From: Bacteroidaceae bacterium
GTDB lineage: Bacteria; Bacteroidota; Bacteroidia; Bacteroidales; Bacteroidaceae
Length of the DNA stretch: 24,763 bases
NCBI GenBank assembly: GCA_017628775.1
Contig: JAGBYN010000091.1
Location: forward strand, 1 to 24,763
Direction: 5' to 3'
Numbering within the stretch: the first letter of the stretch is position 1; each line of letters begins with the position of its first letter. The translations under genes and the position numbers were made by a program. The notes beneath the pieces are model-generated. The model was given only the letters and a program-made list of their open reading frames with translations, was not told the origin of the DNA and searched no databases. Shown piece after piece: positions 13,790-21,951 of the stretch.

Positions 13790-15592
13790 TTATGCATCGC
13801 GTCCGGCACGTTTGCGTGCCAAGTGATCAAGAATCACCTTACGCATACGCATTGACTTTGGCGTTACTTCCAAATATTCATCTTCCTTGATGTATTCAAG
13901 TGCCTCTTCAAGCGAGAAAATAATTGGGGGGATGATGCGCGCCTTATCGTCGGCTCCTGATGCACGCATATTGGTGAGTTGCTTGGCTTTCGTCACATTG
14001 ATCACAAGGTCATTGTCGTGAATATGCTCACCTACAACCTGTCCGGCATAAACCTCGTCCTGAGGTGAGATAAAGAACTTACCACGATCCTGGAGGTGGT
14101 CAATGGCATAGGCAAAAGCCGTACCCGTTTCTAAGGCAACCATGGAACCATTCTGACGACGCTGGATTTCACCCTTATAAGGTTGATATTCCTTAAATCT
14201 GTGTGCCATAATGGCTTCACCCTGCGATGCTGTAAGCACGTTCGTACGCAATCCGATGATACCGCGCGAAGGGATGGTAAATTCAATATCAACGCGGTCG
14301 CCAATAGTGAGCATTGAAAGCACATCACCCTTACGGCGCGTTACCATATCTATCATCTTTGAGGCAAACTCCTCAGGCACATTTATCGTGAGTTCTTCAA
14401 TAGGTTCGTATTTCTCGCCATCTATTTCTTTGTAGATTACCTGAGGTTGACCCACTTGTAATTCATATCCCTCGCGACGCATGGTTTCAACCAAAACCGA
14501 AAGGTGGAGCACGCCACGACCGCTAACCACCCAAGCATCGGCACCCTCGGTCTTGCTCACGCGCAATGCCAAGTCCTTCTCAAGTTCCTTTTCCAAGCGT
14601 TCGCCAATATGGCGCGAGGTGCAGAACTTACCTTCCTTGCCAAAGAAAGGCGAGTTATTAATGGTGAAGAGCATCGACATGGTGGGCTCATCAATGGCAA
14701 TCGTGGGCAGAGGTTCTGGATTTTCAAAATCACAAATCGTGTCGCCAATATCAAAGCGTTCCAACCCCACTACAGCACAGATATCGCCACTTTCAACGGC
14801 TGTGGTTTTTACGCGTCCCATGCCATCAAACGTATGCACTTCCTTAATCTTTGTCTTCTCAAATGTGCCGTCGCGGTGCGCAATGGTTACGTTCATGCCG
14901 TCGCGAATAGCCCCACGGTGAACGCGTCCAATCGCGATACGTCCAGTATAATTTGAATAATCAAGCGAGGTTATAAGCATCTGTGGTGTCCCTTCCAACT
15001 GCTTTGGGGCAGGGATAACCTCCAGAATCTTATCCAATAGATAATCAATAGAATCGGTTGGCGTGCTGAAATCTGGTCCCATCCAGTTTTGCTTTGCCGA
15101 ACCGTAGATAACGGTAAAATCCAACTGCTCCTCAGTCGCATCGAGGTCGCACATTATGTCAAACACCATTTCATACACCTCCTCCGGGCGACAATTGGGC
15201 TTATCCACTTTATTGACAACAACCATGGGTTTAAGGCCTATTTGAAGCGCCTTTTGCAGCACAAATCGCGTTTGAGGCATCGGACCTTCAAAAGCATCCA
15301 CCAAGAGAATACATCCATCTGCCATATTAAGCACGCGCTCTACCTCGCCTCCAAAGTCCGAGTGCCCCGGAGTATCAATGATATTGATTTTGGTGCCTTT
15401 ATAATTAATAGACACATTCTTTGACAAAATTGTTATTCCTCGCTCACGTTCAAGGTCATTGTTGTCGAGAATCAATTCTCCCTGTTGTTTGTTTGAACGA
15501 AACAAATTTCCTGCTTGTAGCATTTTATCAACCAAGGTCGTTTTACCATGGTCAACGTGAGCAATGATAGCAATGTTGCGAATGTCTTGCAT
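13790..15592 (-). CDS. typA: Ribosome-binding GTPase TypA/BipA
   Basis: Translational GTPase of 600 aa that binds 70S ribosomes and supports 50S assembly and growth under stress. The G motifs are intact: [10 protein letters not shown] at 11-20 (P-loop), the G2 region in [29 protein letters not shown] and NKVDKP. It continues through EF-G-like domains II, III and V (for example [18 protein letters not shown]) to the BipA-specific C-terminal domain with the [19 protein letters not shown] motif and KVILD. The length is exactly that of the family. It is a single gene, convergent with the TerB/DnaJ gene and divergent from the HD phosphohydrolase gene. Confidence 0.97.
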   Translation of the reverse strand: MQDIRNIAIIAHVDHGKTTLVDKMLQAGNLFRSNKQQGELILDNNDLERERGITILSKNVSINYKGTKINIIDTPGHSDFGGEVERVLNMADGCILLVDAFEGPMPQTRFVLQKALQIGLKPMVVVNKVDKPNCRPEEVYEMVFDIMCDLDATEEQLDFTVIYGSAKQNWMGPDFSTPTDSIDYLLDKILEVIPAPKQLEGTPQMLITSLDYSNYTGRIAIGRVHRGAIRDGMNVTIAHRDGTFEKTKIKEVHTFDGMGRVKTTAVESGDICAVVGLERFDIGDTICDFENPEPLPTIAIDEPTMSMLFTINNSPFFGKEGKFCTSRHIGERLEKELEKDLALRVSKTEGADAWVVSGRGVLHLSVLVETMRREGYELQVGQPQVIYKEIDGEKYEPIEELTINVPEEFASKMIDMVTRRKGDVLSMLTIGDRVDIEFTIPSRGIIGLRTNVLTASQGEAIMAHRFKEYQPYKGEIQRRQNGSMVALETGTAFAYAIDHLQDRGKFFISPQDEVYAGQVVGEHIHDNDLVINVTKAKQLTNMRASGADDKARIIPPIIFSLEEALEYIKEDEYLEVTPKSMRMRKVILDHLARKRAGRDA

Positions 15593-15630
15593 GTTTGTTA
15601 TTTTTTATGGAGGATATGTGAATTTCTGTG

Positions 15631-15662
15631 CAAAATTAATCCACATCAAAAGAAAGTACAAA
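15631..15662 (-). promoter_or_regulatory. Promoter of typA
   Basis: On the minus strand TTTG (15659-15662, within a T-run) and TAATTTTG (15631-15638) are 20 nt apart, a good -33/-7 pair, about 40 nt before the typA ATG. Confidence 0.7.
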
Positions 15663-15721
15663 AAAATGCTTTGTTTTCTAAGAAAATAGAGGTTTTTCAC
15701 AGTCAGATGGTTTTAAATCAG

Positions 15722-15729
15722 TACATTTG
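15722..15729 (+). promoter_or_regulatory. Putative -7 box of the HD phosphohydrolase gene
   Basis: TACATTTG fits TAnnTTTG and lies 76 nt before the ATG at 15806. No clear -33 element is seen. Confidence 0.45.
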
Positions 15730-15805
15730 CTTTACATTTTAGGAATATCAAAGAATCGCTTTATCCTTTGGCATTCATAGACAAACGTAATAAAATAATA
15801 AGGCT

Positions 15806-17983
15806 ATGGCACGTTTCACGAACATACATTTACGCAAAGGCACCATCGTTTTGCATCTGACGACAATGGCCATTTTCATGGTTCTTTTGTTGTACTTCTC
15901 ACCGCGCAGTCGCACGAACTTCACCTATGAATATTCGGAAGACAAGCCGTGGCGTTATGCCACGCTCATTGCTGAGTTCGACTTCCCCGTGCTTCGTTCT
16001 AAAGTACAGCAACAATACCTGACCGACAGTATTGAAACCCACTTTCAACCTTATTATTCAAAGGTGGATTCCGTGGGACTTCACAACTTAACAGCCTTTG
16101 AGCAGGACATCCTTCAAGGGCGCATTACGGGAGTCAGCTCCGCTTGCGTAGTGCTTGTTCGCGACCTCCTTCAGGCGGTGTACAAGCACGGCATTGTGCA
16201 ACCCAACACTTGGGTGCAGTTGTCGCAATCGCATCCGCGCGGCATTCGAATCATTGATGACTATCAAGCCTCATCAGTGTCTTTAGACTCTTTATTCACA
16301 ACACGCACCGCCTACGAATGGATTATGGCCGCTGGCGCAAACCATTACTTTGGCAAGGAAATGTCGCGTTGCAACCTCAACACGTATTTGCACGCCAACC
16401 TGGTTGAAGAAAAAGCCAAGAATGATTTGGAACTAAACGACGAAAAAGCGTCTATCGGACAATATGTGGGTTTGATGCAAGCCGGACAAAGCATCATTGC
16501 GCAAGGCGATATTGTAACGCCAGAAAAGGCATTGATCCTTGAATCCTTCAAGCACGAGCTCTCGCAGCGTGGCGGCACAGACAAGGCATCATGGTGGATT
16601 CTTGGCGGACAATTCATTTTGGTGCTGCTCGTCTATGGTGCATTAAGCACTTACATTTACCTGTTCCGTCGCGACTACCTTTTGCGCTATAATATTATAT
16701 GCCTGCTCCTAACGCTCGTCACGTTGTTCCCCATCTTAGGATATATCATCAAATCGGCTTTCTCAGCAAGCTTATACCTCATTCCATTTGCCATTGTGCC
16801 GATGTTCGTCAGAGTCTTTGTGGACAGCCGTTCTGCCCTGGTCGCTGCAGTGCTCACCACTGCCCTGTCGTCGGTGGTGGCCAACAATGCGTTTGAATTT
16901 GTCCTGGTGCAGCTGTTCATGAGCTTCACCACAATCTACGCGCTGAAGGAACTCACTGCCCGTTCGCAAATTGTGCGTGTGGCATTTCTGAATATCCTTG
17001 TAGGATGGGCGGTTTGCTTTTCTTACGACTTGATGAATGGCTTGATGTTTAACAACCTCAATGAAGTGCGCAACTTCGACTTCTCACGCTACATTTACTT
17101 AGCCATCAATGGCGGCTTGCTGTTGTTGGCTTACCCCATCATGTATTTCATTGAAAGCATCTTCGGCTTTACCTCAAGCGTGCGTTTGATTGAACTCATG
17201 AACTTCAACGCAGGTTTGTTGGACCGCATGTCGAAAGAAGCACAGGGCACCTTCAACCACTCCATCCAGGTGAGTAATCTCGCTGCAGCTGTGGCACGAA
17301 AAATTGGGGCAAAGCCACTCTTAGCACGTGCAGGCGGTCTGTACCACGACATCGGGAAGATGAATAATCCCGCGTTCTTCACCGAAAACCAAAAAGCATT
17401 GAACCCGCACAATAATCTTAAGGAGGAAGAAAGTGCGCAAATCATCATCAGCCACGTGAAGAACGGACTGAAATTAGCGAGCGAGTACAACCTGCCTCAG
17501 GAAATAAAGGACTTCATCACCACGCACCATGGCCTGGGCACGGCGAAATACTTTGCCATCCAATGGCAAAACAAACATCCTGAAGAAGCCATAGAAACCG
17601 AACTCTTTAGCTATCCCGGACCAAATCCCTTCACAGCCGAACAGGCCATCTTGATGATGTGCGACTCCGTGGAAGCCGCATCGCGTAGTTTGAAGGAATA
17701 CACCGAAGAAAGCATCAGCAACTTGGTGAACAGAATCATTGACACGCAGTTGAGCGAAGGCTATTTCAGAAACAGTCCAATAACATTCCGAGACATAGAA
17801 ATTGCAAAGGAAACATTGATCGAAAATCTTAAAACCACCTACCATACACGCATTGCTTATCCACAACTCAACACCGAGAAGGAAAAGCAAGGCACCAACA
17901 CCAATACCCAGTCCGTTGGTCGTGTCATTGGCGATTGGTTTGGAACGCGCAATGCCAAGCAAAACGGTAGGCGTAAGAAATAG
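15806..17983 (+). CDS. pgpH: 7TM-HD family phosphohydrolase, PgpH-like c-di-AMP phosphodiesterase
   Basis: Membrane protein of 725 aa of the 7TMR-HD type. In Listeria the homologue PgpH hydrolyses c-di-AMP. One N-terminal transmembrane helix (about 17-32) is followed by an extracytoplasmic 7TMR-HDED domain (about 50-255) and then a block of about seven helices (about 265-455). The cytoplasmic HD domain follows, with H485 in FNHSIQVSNLA, H514-D515 in LYHDIGKM, and later TTHHGLG and the D of MMCDSVEAASR. The C-terminus is basic and Asn/Thr/Gln-rich (NTNTQS). Domain order and length match the family. It is divergent from typA. That Bacteroidales use it for c-di-AMP is inferred from homology. Confidence 0.92.
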   Translation: MARFTNIHLRKGTIVLHLTTMAIFMVLLLYFSPRSRTNFTYEYSEDKPWRYATLIAEFDFPVLRSKVQQQYLTDSIETHFQPYYSKVDSVGLHNLTAFEQDILQGRITGVSSACVVLVRDLLQAVYKHGIVQPNTWVQLSQSHPRGIRIIDDYQASSVSLDSLFTTRTAYEWIMAAGANHYFGKEMSRCNLNTYLHANLVEEKAKNDLELNDEKASIGQYVGLMQAGQSIIAQGDIVTPEKALILESFKHELSQRGGTDKASWWILGGQFILVLLVYGALSTYIYLFRRDYLLRYNIICLLLTLVTLFPILGYIIKSAFSASLYLIPFAIVPMFVRVFVDSRSALVAAVLTTALSSVVANNAFEFVLVQLFMSFTTIYALKELTARSQIVRVAFLNILVGWAVCFSYDLMNGLMFNNLNEVRNFDFSRYIYLAINGGLLLLAYPIMYFIESIFGFTSSVRLIELMNFNAGLLDRMSKEAQGTFNHSIQVSNLAAAVARKIGAKPLLARAGGLYHDIGKMNNPAFFTENQKALNPHNNLKEEESAQIIISHVKNGLKLASEYNLPQEIKDFITTHHGLGTAKYFAIQWQNKHPEEAIETELFSYPGPNPFTAEQAILMMCDSVEAASRSLKEYTEESISNLVNRIIDTQLSEGYFRNSPITFRDIEIAKETLIENLKTTYHTRIAYPQLNTEKEKQGTNTNTQSVGRVIGDWFGTRNAKQNGRRKK

Positions 17984-17998
17984 ACAACCCAAGTTTTA

Positions 17999-18018
17999 AG
18001 GGCATACGTTTTTGCCCT
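17999..18018 (+). terminator. Short hairpin after the HD phosphohydrolase gene
   Basis: AGGGCA (17999-18004) and TGCCCT (18013-18018) form a 6-bp stem with an 8-nt T-rich loop, 15 nt after the stop. It is weak, with no T-tail. Confidence 0.4.
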
Positions 18019-18035
18019 AAATGCTTGCTTTAAAA

Positions 18036-18096
18036 CTCTTAACGTCACGACCTCATAACCTCTTAACGAGCCCAAGGCTCCTTACACCCTCATAAC
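18036..18096. repeat. Four spaced copies of CTC(A/T)TAAC before the SUI1 gene
   Basis: CTCTTAAC (18036-18043), CTCATAAC (18052-18059), CTCTTAAC (18060-18067) and CTCATAAC (18089-18096) lie in the 100 nt before the SUI1 start codon. The words resemble the 7-bp CTCTAAA/CTCTCAA array at 19879-20004, which suggests a shared, decayed type of low-complexity repeat. Confidence 0.5.
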
Positions 18097-18107
18097 ATCA
18101 CTTCAAC

Positions 18108-18449
18108 ATGTCTGATTGGAAATCACGCTTAGGAGTTGTTTACTCCACGAACCCCGACTTCAGCTATACCACTGATGCCGATATTGAAGAAGAACAAGAA
18201 ACCCTGCCTGCAGGACAACAACCCTTACGCCTGAGCCTCTCAACAGCCCATAGAAAAGGGAAGACCGTTACATTGGTCACGGGCTTTGTGGGTACGGAAG
18301 CCGACCTTCGCAATCTGGCGAAAACGCTACGCACCAAACTTTCAACGGGAGGCACTGAAAAAGATGGCGAAATCATCCTTCAAGGCGATTGCAGAAAAGC
18401 CGTTTTAGAACTGCTCAAAAAAGAAGGCTACACGAAAGCCAAAATGTAA
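18108..18449 (+). CDS. SUI1/YciH family translation factor
   Basis: Protein of 113 aa of the eIF1/SUI1 fold, which in bacteria (YciH) is a minor factor influencing initiation fidelity and start-codon choice. The first 45 residues are acidic and variable. The SUI1 domain follows: RLSLSTAHRKGKTVTLVTGF, then LRNLAKTLRTKLSTGGTEKDGEI with the family's LKTKCGTGG-like block, then ILQGDCRKAVLELLKKEGY. The length is normal. A single gene between hairpins. The physiological role in Bacteroidales is not established. Confidence 0.92.
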   Translation: MSDWKSRLGVVYSTNPDFSYTTDADIEEEQETLPAGQQPLRLSLSTAHRKGKTVTLVTGFVGTEADLRNLAKTLRTKLSTGGTEKDGEIILQGDCRKAVLELLKKEGYTKAKM

Positions 18450-18477
18450 ATCTGCATCCATACTTCATCAATGAGAA

Positions 18478-18510
18478 GTGAGATCTGTTCGAATAAATTA
18501 CAGATCCCAC
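18478..18510 (+). terminator. Hairpin between the SUI1 and TIGR04076-type genes
   Basis: GTGAGATCTGT (18478-18488) pairs with ACAGATCCCAC (18500-18510), 10 of 11 bp with one A-C mismatch and an 11-nt loop. It ends 17 nt before the next ATG and has no T-tail, so it may be read-through or regulatory. Confidence 0.5.
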
Positions 18511-18527
18511 CTACATAATGATTAAAC

Positions 18528-18842
18528 ATGAAAAAGGTAAAGATTACCGTCATGCGCGCAGTGCGCCACGACGATTTAATTGCTGATTACGAAAATCCCA
18601 TGGAACACCCGTGCGATATGCGCGTGGGGCAAGTCTTTATAGCTAATGGTTGGAACCGCCCCGAAGGACTTTGCCTGAGCGCTTGGGAGTCGATGTCGCC
18701 TTTCGTTATGACATTAGCTCATGGCGGCACGAATATTTATAATGGATGGATGAAAAATCCGCGTTCAGCCATGATTTCCTGCAACGATGGTTTTCGCCCT
18801 GTAAGCTTCCTTTTGGAGGCGTTAAACGAAGAAGCAACATAA
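18528..18842 (+). CDS. TIGR04076-type small protein of unknown function
   Basis: Protein of 104 aa, cytoplasmic. It shows the pattern of the TIGR04076 family: KVKITVMRAV at the start, CDMRVGQVFIANGWNRPEGLC in the middle with the Cys-x(n)-GQ and PEG-C features, then SPFVMTLAHGG and, near the C-terminus, ISCNDGFRPVSFLLEAL, equivalent to the family's 'CCTDGLRPVVFKI' ending. Members are found in many anaerobes; the function is unknown to me. The ATG at 18528 gives the conserved start. It follows the SUI1 gene by 78 nt with a hairpin between them. The family call rests on remembered pattern. Confidence 0.75.
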   Translation: MKKVKITVMRAVRHDDLIADYENPMEHPCDMRVGQVFIANGWNRPEGLCLSAWESMSPFVMTLAHGGTNIYNGWMKNPRSAMISCNDGFRPVSFLLEALNEEAT

Positions 18843-18963
18843 GCAACGAAACGTAGGAAAAACCCATGTTTTTTCTATACGCTCACTATCAACAACTTAT
18901 AGAGATTATAAATAAAACGTATCTTTTAATAGATTTTGTTTATAGCATTTTCCGCAAAATAAA

Positions 18964-18996
18964 TTTGCATTATCCCAGAAAACGTGCTTATCTTTG
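18964..18996 (+). promoter_or_regulatory. Promoter of the rubrerythrin gene
   Basis: TTTG (18964-18967) and TATCTTTG (18989-18996) are 21 nt apart, a canonical Bacteroidetes promoter, giving a leader of about 50 nt before the ATG at 19055. Confidence 0.85.
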
Positions 18997-19054
18997 CATC
19001 ATCAAAATTAAGAAATTAAACATAGAAAAAATAACAATTTAAAACATTACGATT

Positions 19055-19606
19055 ATGACTAAGAAATTTATCTGTACAGTTTGTGGTTACGTTCATGAAG
19101 GTGAAACAGCTCCTGAAAAGTGTCCTCAATGCCGCGTTCCAGCAACAAAGTTTAAGGAAGTTGACGAAAGTGCAGGCTTAGTATTTGAAACAGAACATGA
19201 ACTTGGCGTTGCAAAGGGTTGCGACGATGAAATGATAAAGGACCTCAACGCGCACTTTATGGGCGAATGTACTGAAGTTGGTATGTATCTTGCAATGAGC
19301 CGCCAGGCTGACCGCGAAGGTTATCCCGAAATTGCAGAAGCTTACAAGCGCTATGCTTGGGAAGAAGCAGAACACGCTTCAAAGTTTGCAGAACTCCTTG
19401 GCGATGTTGTTTGGGACACAAAGACTAACCTCGAAAAGCGTATGATGGCTGAAAACGGTGCATGCTCTGATAAGTTCCGCATCGCTAAGCGTGCAAAGGA
19501 ATTGAACCTTGATGCTATTCACGACACAGTTCATGAAATGGCTAAGGACGAAGCACGCCACGGCAAGGGCTTTGAAGGTCTTTACAACCGTTACTTCAAG
19601 AAGTAA
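19055..19606 (+). CDS. Reverse rubrerythrin (rubredoxin domain first)
   Basis: Non-haem iron peroxidase of 183 aa that reduces H2O2 (and, in clostridial revRbr, also O2) with electrons delivered to its rubredoxin centre. The rubredoxin Fe-Cys4 site is at the N-terminus: C7-x2-C10 and C23-x2-C26. The four-helix ferritin-like di-iron domain follows at about 50-183, with ligands around E71/E74, E104 and H107 (AWEEAEH), and E166 and H169 (DEARH). In classical rubrerythrin the order is the opposite. It has its own consensus promoter and a strong terminator, and its codon choice suggests high expression, as fits a main oxidative-stress protein of an anaerobe. The electron donor is not in the window. 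Confidence 0.93.
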   Translation: MTKKFICTVCGYVHEGETAPEKCPQCRVPATKFKEVDESAGLVFETEHELGVAKGCDDEMIKDLNAHFMGECTEVGMYLAMSRQADREGYPEIAEAYKRYAWEEAEHASKFAELLGDVVWDTKTNLEKRMMAENGACSDKFRIAKRAKELNLDAIHDTVHEMAKDEARHGKGFEGLYNRYFKK

Positions 19607-19635
19607 ATCAAAATAACCCATAGATAAAAAGAAAC

Positions 19636-19676
19636 AACAGGGGCAGCGACCAATGGTTGCTGCCCCTGTTTCTTTT
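19636..19676 (+). terminator. Strong terminator after rubrerythrin
   Basis: AACAGGGGCAGC (19636-19647) and GCTGCCCCTGTT (19659-19670) pair perfectly over 12 bp with an 11-nt loop, followed by TCTTTTT. Confidence 0.92.
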
Positions 19677-19878
19677 TACACGAAAACATTCATTCAATTT
19701 AATCATAAGCCGCACTCCTGGCGTCATCACTTTTTATAGCTATAATAGCTAAAATTGAAAATCATCAAGTAAAATATCCCAAACGGGTAAGTTTGAATGA
19801 CGCAAACCTATGTTTTATTTTCTATAATTGGTGACGCTTTGACGAAGTCAAGAAATAATAAGCCACACTGCAGCTGTA
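19677..19878. other. Intergenic stretch without a recognisable gene
   Basis: An AT-rich spacer between the rubrerythrin terminator and the heptamer array. It contains a partly symmetric TATAGCTATAATAGCTA (about 19734-19751) and a GCGTCATCAC/GGTGACGC inverted pair about 100 nt apart. No reading frame or RNA gene is convincing. Confidence 0.4.
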
Positions 19879-20004
19879 CTCTAAACCCTAAACCCTCATC
19901 CCTCAACTCTCATCTCTAAACTCTCAACTCTAAACTCTAAACTCTAAACTCTCAACTCTAAACTCTCAACTCTAAACTCTCAACTCTCAACTCTCATCTC
20001 TCAA
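19879..20004. repeat. Tandem 7-bp repeat, 18 units, running into the rluA-like stop codon
   Basis: 18 contiguous heptamers, almost all CTCTAAA, CTCTCAA or CTCTCAT (the first few CCCTAAA, CCCTCAT and CCCTCAA), fill 126 bp without a break. The TCA at 20001-20003, the complement of the TGA stop of the pseudouridine synthase, lies inside the last unit. The minus-strand transcript would therefore carry a purine-rich repeat (TTTAGAG/TTGAGAG) straight after the stop. Confidence 0.9.
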
Positions 20005-21629
20005 AACTCAACTTCCGCCTTAAAGCGCATTGTTTTTCCGCTCTGCGGATGCTTCACCGTTAACGTTTCTGCATGCAGGTAAAGACGATTGTTGGCTGTG
20101 CCGTATAACTCATCGCCCATGATGGGGCAACCTAATCCTGAGTGATGGGCGCAATGTACACGCAGTTGATGCGTGCGCCCCGTTTGCGGCGACAATTCCA
20201 TACGCGTAACAATTTTGCCATTAACCTCGGTAGTGTTCAGTTTTCTAAAGAAGGTCACAGCCGCCTTGCCGTGTTCTTCATCCACCACTTGACGCGGACG
20301 ATCATTGAGATCGGGCGATAGGGGTAAGCGAATAAGTCCACTCTCCTGTGCAGGCACACCCTCAACTAACGCCACATACGTTTTCTTGGCTTCATGCTTA
20401 ATGAATTGTCGTTGCAACTCAAAGTGGGCGGCATGGTTTTTGGCGAAGATCATGACTCCCGAGGTAGCCATATCCAAACGATGCACCACTTGTAAATCGG
20501 GATAAGTAGGTTGAAGCAATTCGAAGGCCGAAACGGCATCCACCAAGCCCGGCACAGAAAGCATTCCTGCTGGCTTATGAATCACAACAATCTCTGCATC
20601 TTCGTAAAGAATGGACAGGTCGGCATGATTTTGCGTGCGCGAAAAATCTGATGGCGCCTCATCCACTTCAAGCCCCTTAAGCATGTGCACCAGGATGGGC
20701 TTACACTTACCGGTGCACGAAGGATAGAACTTCAAATGCTGGCGCACCTCATTCTTGGGTGAAGCGCCCCACCAAAATTCACCAAAGCAACGTGGCGTGA
20801 GTTGGTGCTTAAAAGCATATTGCAACAATTTAGGTAAGGCACACTCGCCAGCCCCTGCAGGGGGTGTTCCAGCTGGTGTGGAACGAAATATTTGATTTAA
20901 ATCCTGCGTCTCGCCAAGACCGTTCAGCAATTCAAAGCGACTGAATATCCAATGCTGTAGATGGTCGGACAACTGGCGGCGTTTGCTCTTTAAATCCTGG
21001 ATACGCCGCTCCTCATGCATCAAGCATTGTTTGGCTTCATTCAGTTTGGTTTGCCAATGCAGTTTCAACCGTCTCTGTTCTGCCTTCTGAAACTGGCTTT
21101 CTTTAATGAGCTGTTCCTCCTGTTCGGGCGATAAGGGCGTACGTCGCAAAGCATGGCGTTGCTCTTTAGCATGCTGATGAGCCAGGCGCATCTGCTCTAA
21201 TTCTTGCTGGGCTGATTGCCCTATTTCTTGATAGGTTCGGCGCGCTTGATTTAACTGCTCTGAAAATTCCAGTGTAGCAATTTCCTGATTCATTTGCACC
21301 AAAAGCGCTTCATGGCGCACAAAGTAACTGTCGGGCTTCAGGAAATCATACACAGCCGGCACGAAATATGGCAAATCATTACTGCCCGCAAGCAGTCCGG
21401 AATACGCGGCAAGAAATCCAAGCGCTCCATCCTGATCGGTAACCACCAATACGCCAAGCATCTTACCTTTATTTAACTCCTCCTGCCATTGCGTTTGAGT
21501 CTGCAAATAAGAACACAATTCATCTGCCGCTTGCGCCACAAGTGGATGGGGCAAGTAGCAGTAAGGATAAGTGAAGCGTTCGGGCACTTCTACACTTGGG
21601 GTATGCGTGAAATAATGTAGGCGATGCAT
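20001..21629 (-). CDS. RluA-family pseudouridine synthase with long N-terminal extension
   Basis: RNA pseudouridine synthase of 542 aa. The C-terminal catalytic domain (about 335-542) shows LYEDAEIVVIHKPAGMLSVP, the catalytic D386 in HRLDMATSGV, and the late motif TGRTHQLRVHCAH with GCPIMGDELYG. Ordinary RluA/RluD proteins are 220-330 aa. Here about 330 residues precede the catalytic domain: a globular part (1-105), a charged helical segment likely to be coiled coil (about 110-225, rich in E, Q, R and K), and a conserved-looking block (GTPPAGAGECALPKLLQY) with CFGEFWWG and YPSCTGKC. Large RluA-type proteins of this build are known in Bacteroidetes and some gammaproteobacteria. The target RNA is not predictable. 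The stop codon lies inside a heptamer repeat. A possible TACTTTTG -7 box (21688-21695, minus strand) lies upstream. Confidence 0.9.
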   Translation of the reverse strand: MHRLHYFTHTPSVEVPERFTYPYCYLPHPLVAQAADELCSYLQTQTQWQEELNKGKMLGVLVVTDQDGALGFLAAYSGLLAGSNDLPYFVPAVYDFLKPDSYFVRHEALLVQMNQEIATLEFSEQLNQARRTYQEIGQSAQQELEQMRLAHQHAKEQRHALRRTPLSPEQEEQLIKESQFQKAEQRRLKLHWQTKLNEAKQCLMHEERRIQDLKSKRRQLSDHLQHWIFSRFELLNGLGETQDLNQIFRSTPAGTPPAGAGECALPKLLQYAFKHQLTPRCFGEFWWGASPKNEVRQHLKFYPSCTGKCKPILVHMLKGLEVDEAPSDFSRTQNHADLSILYEDAEIVVIHKPAGMLSVPGLVDAVSAFELLQPTYPDLQVVHRLDMATSGVMIFAKNHAAHFELQRQFIKHEAKKTYVALVEGVPAQESGLIRLPLSPDLNDRPRQVVDEEHGKAAVTFFRKLNTTEVNGKIVTRMELSPQTGRTHQLRVHCAHHSGLGCPIMGDELYGTANNRLYLHAETLTVKHPQSGKTMRFKAEVEF

Positions 21630-21687
21630 GAGTTAAAGCTGGGTTAAATTGCAGGGTAAATCGTTTGATCATTGACCATCGGCATTG

Positions 21688-21715
21688 CAAAAGTACTGAT
21701 TTTCGTTTGCTTCAA
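21688..21715 (-). promoter_or_regulatory. Possible promoter of the pseudouridine synthase gene
   Basis: TACTTTTG (21688-21695 in plus coordinates) fits the -7 box, with TTG 17 nt upstream. The spacing is slightly short. The remaining intergenic part (21696-21916) holds no gene that I can support. Confidence 0.4.
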
Positions 21716-21916
21716 GAAGGCTGCACCAGAATTTATTACGCTTGCAACAAAAGTTAAGACCACTCTTTTTTTGAGAACTTCAGGTCATTCAAAAGCCTTA
21801 CATCTTGGTAATCCTGACCAGCACAACCGCAAAACAGAACACCAACCAAAGCCCATTCAAAGTATTTGTTAACGTTTATTATGCGTAAAAATGACCACCA
21901 AACCATTTTTTATCCG

Positions 21917-21924
21917 TAATTTTG
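21917..21924 (+). promoter_or_regulatory. Putative -7 box for the His/Trp-rich protein and FadL-like porin operon
   Basis: TAATTTTG fits TAnnTTTG and lies 27 nt before the ATG at 21952. The -33 element is not clear. Confidence 0.5.
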
Positions 21925-21951
21925 CGGCATCACCATTAATAAGAAAGAACC

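Noticed and set aside
14504..14956. 150-codon frame opposite typA
   Set aside because: Antisense shadow of a fully conserved GTPase gene; composition follows the complementary codons.
19879..20004. CRISPR array
   Set aside because: The unit is 7 bp with no spacers and no cas genes nearby; it is a simple tandem repeat.
21672..21872. 66-codon plus-strand frame upstream of the His/Trp-rich protein
   Set aside because: No ribosome site and low-quality composition; it covers the probable promoter region of the divergent pseudouridine synthase gene.
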